Positions 13,519 through 17,126 of a DNA stretch of 17,126 bases are shown piece after piece (within the stretch, counting starts at the first letter, position 1; every line of letters begins with the position of its first letter). Source of the stretch: an uncultured Novosphingobium sp. (GTDB lineage Bacteria; Pseudomonadota; Alphaproteobacteria; Sphingomonadales; Sphingomonadaceae); the NCBI GenBank assembly GCA_937996535.1, contig CALKVF010000082.1, forward strand, positions 1 to 17,126, written 5' to 3'. Under the pieces are notes generated by a model that did not search any database, was not told where the DNA came from, and saw only the letters and a program-made list of their open reading frames with translations. Made by a program: the position numbers and the translations under genes.

Positions 13519-15195
13519 CGCCGTATTGCTGCTCCGCTGGCTCTCGCTCTTTGTGCAACGCTGATCGGGTGTGCGCCCGGTGCGAGCAAGCCGCCCGCCA
13601 CGGCGGCATCGGCCCCCGCGCCGCAAGGTCCGCCCCGGTTGGTGGTGGCGGTTTCGGTCGATCAGTTTTCGGCCGACCTCTTCGCCCAGTACCGCCAGCA
13701 CTATACGCACGGCTTTGCCAAGCTGCTGGGCGGCGCGGTGTTCCCATCGGGCTTCCAGTCGCACGCAGCGACCGAAACCTGCCCCGGCCATTCGACCCTG
13801 CTGACCGGGGTTCACCCTGCGCGCACCGGGATCATCGCCAACAACTGGTTCGATCCCGCCAGTCCGCGCGGCGACAAGCCGATCTACTGCGCCGAGGATG
13901 AACGCGATCCGGCGTCGAGCGCGCGCAATCCGGTCGTCTCGGCGGTCCACCTCAAGGTGCCGACGCTGGGCGAACTGATGAAGGCCGCCGATCCCGCCAC
14001 CCGCAACGTCGCCGTTTCGGCCAAGGACCGCGCGGTGATGATGATGGGCGGGCACAACATCGATGCCGCCTATTGGTGGAAGGGTTCGTCTTTCGTCACG
14101 CTTGGCGGCCGGGCGCTCTCGCCCGCGGCAGAGGCCGAGAACGCGGCGACCGCCGCCGTACTCAAGTCGGGCGCGCCGGCCATTGCCGCGCCGGCCTGGT
14201 GCGGTCCCAACGATCACGCGGTGAACGTGGGCAAGGCCACGGTCGGCACCGCGCGTTTCGCGCTTGAACCCAACAAGCCCGATGCGCTGCGCATGTCGCC
14301 GCGCATGGATGCGGCCACGGTCGATCTGGCCAACCGCCTGGTCGACGAGATGCAGCTCGGCAAGGGCAGCGCCACCGACGTGCTCTCGGTCAGCCTTTCG
14401 GCGACCGACTATGTCGGCCACGCCACCGGCACCGAAGGCGTCGAGATGTGCATCCAGATGGCCGAACTCGACAAGAACCTCGGCACGCTGTTCGATCACC
14501 TCGATGCCGCCGGGATCGACTATGTCGTGGTGCTGAGCGCCGACCACGGCGGGCTCGATACCCCCGAACGCTCGGACGAGCAGGCCTTCCCGCGCGCCGC
14601 CCGCGCCGACAAGTCGCTGATGCCGGCGGACCTGTCCAAGCTGGTTTCGGCCCGCACCGGGATCACCACCAAGGGGCCGCTGCTGATTGCCGACGGCCCG
14701 TTCGGCGATTTCTACGTCAACCGCGAACTGCCCGCCGATCAGCGCGCGGTGGTGGTCAAGACGCTGGTCAGCGTGGTCAAGGGCCACCCGCAGGTGGCCG
14801 CTGCCTATACCGCCGAGGAGCTGGCGGCGACTCCGATGCCCGCCGGCAATCCGCAGGACTGGACCCTGCGCGAGCGCGCCCGCGCCTCGTTTGATCCGAG
14901 CCGCTCGGGCGATGCCGTGATCCTGCTGGACCGCGCGATCACCCCGATCCCCGAGCCGATCCCCGGCATGATCATCGCCACCCACGGCAGCGCCTTCGAC
15001 TATGACCGGCGCGTGCCGATGCTGTTCTGGCGCCGCGGCATCCACGGCTTTGAACAGCCGCAGCCGGTCGAAACGGTTGATATTGCGCCGACGCTGGCCG
15101 CGATCGTCGGGCTCAAAGTCGCCGATGGCGCCTTCGATGGACGCTGCCTCGATCTTGATGGCGGCGACGGCAACACCTGTGAGACGCATCCGTGA
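13516..15195 (+). CDS. phoK: PhoK/PafA-type alkaline phosphatase, predicted lipoprotein
   Basis: A 559-residue phosphomonoesterase of the nucleotide pyrophosphatase/phosphodiesterase fold, close by eye to PhoK of Sphingomonas. Zinc ligands expected from that enzyme are D49 (SVDQF), D298 and H302 (TDYVGH), D343 and H344 (ADHGG) and H490 (THGS). The nucleophile is the threonine T88 in ATETCPGHST, and the phosphate-contact pair K170/R172 (KDR) that marks monoesterases is present. The N terminus has a signal sequence with the lipobox LIGC (C19), predicting a lipid-anchored protein. ATG 13516 is chosen for the signal sequence and AAGGAA upstream; the longer frame from 13246 lies opposite dsbD. The role is phosphate scavenging outside the cytoplasm. 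Its stop overlaps the next gene (GTGA). Confidence 0.93.
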   Translation: MRRIAAPLALALCATLIGCAPGASKPPATAASAPAPQGPPRLVVAVSVDQFSADLFAQYRQHYTHGFAKLLGGAVFPSGFQSHAATETCPGHSTLLTGVHPARTGIIANNWFDPASPRGDKPIYCAEDERDPASSARNPVVSAVHLKVPTLGELMKAADPATRNVAVSAKDRAVMMMGGHNIDAAYWWKGSSFVTLGGRALSPAAEAENAATAAVLKSGAPAIAAPAWCGPNDHAVNVGKATVGTARFALEPNKPDALRMSPRMDAATVDLANRLVDEMQLGKGSATDVLSVSLSATDYVGHATGTEGVEMCIQMAELDKNLGTLFDHLDAAGIDYVVVLSADHGGLDTPERSDEQAFPRAARADKSLMPADLSKLVSARTGITTKGPLLIADGPFGDFYVNRELPADQRAVVVKTLVSVVKGHPQVAAAYTAEELAATPMPAGNPQDWTLRERARASFDPSRSGDAVILLDRAITPIPEPIPGMIIATHGSAFDYDRRVPMLFWRRGIHGFEQPQPVETVDIAPTLAAIVGLKVADGAFDGRCLDLDGGDGNTCETHP

Positions 15196-16430
15196 CCGAC
15201 CGGCGTGACCTTGTCATCCTGGGGGGCGGCCTCGTTGGCATGACGCTGGCGCTCGCCGCCGCGCGCCACGGGCTGACCAGCCACGTGATCGACAAGGCGC
15301 GCCCCGAAGACTTGACCGCCGAAGGGGTCGATGGCCGGGCCTCGGCGATTTCGACCGCCAGCTGGAACCTGTTCTGCAACATCGGGCTGGAAGAGCAGCT
15401 GGCCCCGCTGGGCTGCCCGATCGAGGCGATCGCGGTGACCGATGCGATGAAGCCCGGGCGGATCGATTTCCGGCCCGAGCCGCACGAAGGCACGCTGGGG
15501 CGGATGTATGCCAACCGCGACATCCGCCTTGCCTTGTTCGAGGCGGCGCGCGGGCAAAGCGCGATCCATTGGGCGAGCGGCGTCGAACCCGTGGCGCGCG
15601 AACGCGGCGAGCATGGGGTTGCGGTTACGCTCGACGATGGCCGGGTCTTGACCGGCAGCCTGCTCATCGGGGCTGAAGGGCGCCAGTCCCCGACCCGCGC
15701 CGAGGCCGGGCTCAATTCGGCGCGCTGGGATTACCATCACCGCGCGATGGTGACCGCGATCACCCATGAACACCCGCACGGCGGCGTGGCCTGGGAAATC
15801 TTCTTCCCCTCGGGCCCGCTGGCGCTGCTGCCGCTGCTTGATCTACCCGATGGCCGCCATCGCAGCGCGGTGGTCTGGACCGTCGATGAAAAGGACGCGG
15901 CCGGGGTGATCGGGATGAGCGACGCGGTGTTCACCGGCGAAATCGCCCGGCGGATGGAAGGGATCTTCGGCAAGATCGAGCTTGCCGCGCCGCGCATGGC
16001 CTATCCGCTCAATTTCCATCACGCCCCCCGGATCGTGGAACACCGGCTCGCGCTGGTGGGGGATGCCGCCCACGGGATGCATCCGATCGCCGGGCAAGGG
16101 CTCAACCTTGGGCTGCGCGATGTCGGCACGCTGGTGCAGGTGCTGGCCGATGGGATGCGGCTGGGGCTGGACGTGGGTGATGCTCAGGTGCTGGCGCGCT
16201 ATGAACGCTGGCGCAGTGTCGACAATCTCTCGGTCATGGCCGCAACCGACGCGCTGGTGCGCCTGTTCGGCATTCCCGGGCGCCTGCCCAGCGCGATCCG
16301 CCGTCTGGGCATGGGGATCGTTCAGCGTTCGGGCTGGCTCAAGAAGTTCTTCATGGAAGAAGCGCGCGGGATGTCGGGCGAAATGCCCGACCTGCTCAAG
16401 TACCCGGACGCGGCGGCGCAGCAGGGCTGA
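15192..16430 (+). CDS. UbiH/UbiF/COQ6-family FAD-dependent hydroxylase
   Basis: A 412-residue flavin monooxygenase of the ubiquinone-biosynthesis group, which hydroxylates the quinone ring using O2 and NAD(P)H. The FAD-binding GGGLVG is at 11-16, the conserved DGRASAIS segment follows at 47-54, the middle GAEGRQSPTR is at 160-169, and GDAAHGMHPIAGQGLNLGLRD spans about 290-310. This last pattern (HPIAGQGLNLGLRD) is diagnostic of the Ubi group as opposed to phenol hydroxylases. Which ring position it modifies cannot be read from sequence, and alphaproteobacteria combine such enzymes differently, so no symbol is given. The GTG start overlaps the phosphatase stop. The 3' end overlaps the opposing gene by 35 bp. 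Confidence 0.9.
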   Translation: MTDRRDLVILGGGLVGMTLALAAARHGLTSHVIDKARPEDLTAEGVDGRASAISTASWNLFCNIGLEEQLAPLGCPIEAIAVTDAMKPGRIDFRPEPHEGTLGRMYANRDIRLALFEAARGQSAIHWASGVEPVARERGEHGVAVTLDDGRVLTGSLLIGAEGRQSPTRAEAGLNSARWDYHHRAMVTAITHEHPHGGVAWEIFFPSGPLALLPLLDLPDGRHRSAVVWTVDEKDAAGVIGMSDAVFTGEIARRMEGIFGKIELAAPRMAYPLNFHHAPRIVEHRLALVGDAAHGMHPIAGQGLNLGLRDVGTLVQVLADGMRLGLDVGDAQVLARYERWRSVDNLSVMAATDALVRLFGIPGRLPSAIRRLGMGIVQRSGWLKKFFMEEARGMSGEMPDLLKYPDAAAQQG

Positions 16431-17126
16431 TCGGGGCTGCCAGCGCGGCGGCATCAAGCTGATCGAGCGCGGCGTGGAGCGCGCCATAGCGCCGGGCCTT
16501 GCCCAGCCATTCGGCGGCTTGCGGCCCGGGCGACAGGCTTTCCACTTCGCGCAGCGCCGCATCGACCGCCCCGCCGCGCAGCAGCAGGCGGGCATGGTCA
16601 AGCCGGGTTTCGGCGCGAACCGCCGGGGCGGCATCACGGCGGATCACGAACAGGCTGCCCAGATCGCGGCGGAAGCGGTCCCAGCCGCTCTGGTCGGCGC
16701 TGTCTGCGCTGAGGCGCGGGGCAAGGGCATCCAGCTCGGCGAGCAACTGATCGAGCGTGATCGGGGCCGTGCCGCCCGCGATCACGGTCTGCACCGCGCC
16801 GGCCTGGCTGGCGGCAAAGTGGGTGCGCAGCTGATCGGCCAGCGCGCCAAGCGGTTGACCGGCATCGATGTCGCGGCGGGCAGCGGCCACGATCAGCAGG
16901 GCTTCGGCGCGGCTGGTCTTGGCCTCGGCAGCATCGGCGGCCAGCGTGATCTGGGTCAGGCGCTGTTCGAGCGCGGCCATCCGCTGGTCCAGCATGGGGG
17001 CGGGGTTGGCGCCTGCGGGCCGCGGCGCGGGGGCGCTCGATGCGGCGATGGGAGCGGCGCTCTTGCCGTCCAGTTCGACCTTCCCGTTCCACACCAGATA
17101 GCCCACCAGCACCGCGCCGCCGACAA
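16396..17126 (-). CDS. Membrane-anchored coiled-coil protein, possibly mitofilin-like (COG4223), 5'-truncated by the window
   Basis: About 243 residues are visible, and the frame is still open at the window edge (Val-Gly-Gly-Ala before the GTG at 17112), so the true start is outside. The visible part begins in a hydrophobic segment ending LVGYLVWNG. A Pro/Ala-rich linker follows, then a helical region with heptad-like LDQRMAALEQRL (coiled coil likely), and a helical C-terminal half ending in SPGPQAAEWLGKARRYGALHAALDQL. This architecture and the tail resemble the alphaproteobacterial Mic60/mitofilin-like proteins often found beside hemC and hemD, but the match is by eye and weak. No catalytic motif is visible. 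The last 35 bp overlap the flavin hydroxylase gene. Confidence 0.6.
   Translation of the reverse strand, partial: VGGAVLVGYLVWNGKVELDGKSAAPIAASSAPAPRPAGANPAPMLDQRMAALEQRLTQITLAADAAEAKTSRAEALLIVAAARRDIDAGQPLGALADQLRTHFAASQAGAVQTVIAGGTAPITLDQLLAELDALAPRLSADSADQSGWDRFRRDLGSLFVIRRDAAPAVRAETRLDHARLLLRGGAVDAALREVESLSPGPQAAEWLGKARRYGALHAALDQLDAAALAAPISPAAPPRPGT

Noticed and set aside
13412..13747. N-terminal extension of dsbD
   Set aside because: The extension is Pro/Arg-rich, lies antisense to the phosphatase start, and would place the clear signal peptide 112 residues inside the protein.
13411..15189. 592-codon minus-strand open frame opposite the alkaline phosphatase
   Set aside because: Arg/Gly/His/Asp-rich with no recognisable motif; the plus strand has every PhoK active-site residue.
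16855..16868. FNR-like TTGACCGGCATCGA
   Set aside because: The right half-site is broken (TCGA in place of TCAA) and it lies in the middle of a coding region, not upstream of any gene.

Overview
The window reads as chromosomal DNA of a GC-rich alphaproteobacterium. The cbb3 oxidase proteins, the PhoK-type alkaline phosphatase and the LigAB-type dioxygenase all resemble sphingomonad proteins, so a Sphingomonadales member (Novosphingobium/Sphingomonas/Erythrobacter-like) is the best guess. This is inference from remembered protein families, not from a database search. No tRNA, rRNA, CRISPR array, insertion sequence or phage gene was seen, and no gene-free stretch exceeds 200 bases.

Region 1 (1-7515, + strand) is a micro-oxic respiration block. 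It holds the 3' part of ccoO, then ccoQ, ccoP, ccoG, ccoH, ccoI and ccoS, then a small unrecognised cysteine-containing secreted or membrane peptide, then hemN. Every cco junction overlaps (TTGA, 11 bp, 20 bp, ATGA, GTGA, GTGA, GTGA), so the run looks like one translationally coupled operon. CcoO/Q/P are oxidase subunits. CcoG/H/I/S handle copper and assembly. HemN supplies heme without needing O2. A degenerate FNR-like site and a small hairpin lie just before hemN.

Region 2 (7591-11385) is an accessory metabolic island with a divergent layout. Leftward is a two-subunit class III extradiol dioxygenase (LigA/LigB family), ended by a convincing intrinsic terminator. Rightward is a short-chain dehydrogenase coupled to a type-1 thiolase-like protein that lacks the thiolase cysteine. 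The shared 196-bp intergenic region carries a near-perfect FNR/FixK-type box and a separate 6-9-6 inverted repeat. The other genes of the protocatechuate 4,5-cleavage pathway are absent, so the substrate is open.

Region 3 (11378-17126) holds dsbD (leftward; periplasmic thiol reduction), a divergent PhoK-like alkaline phosphatase lipoprotein coupled to a UbiH/UbiF/COQ6-family flavin hydroxylase (rightward), and the C-terminal part of a leftward membrane-anchored protein that may be the alphaproteobacterial mitofilin-like (COG4223) family. Convergent gene ends overlap twice (8 bp and 35 bp), showing very compact packing.

The most interesting point is an anaerobiosis-type regulatory box ideally placed in front of an O2-consuming ring-cleavage enzyme, close to the cbb3/hemN genes that are classic members of the same regulon. 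Second is the unrecognised CCxxGCH-type peptide coupled to ccoS.
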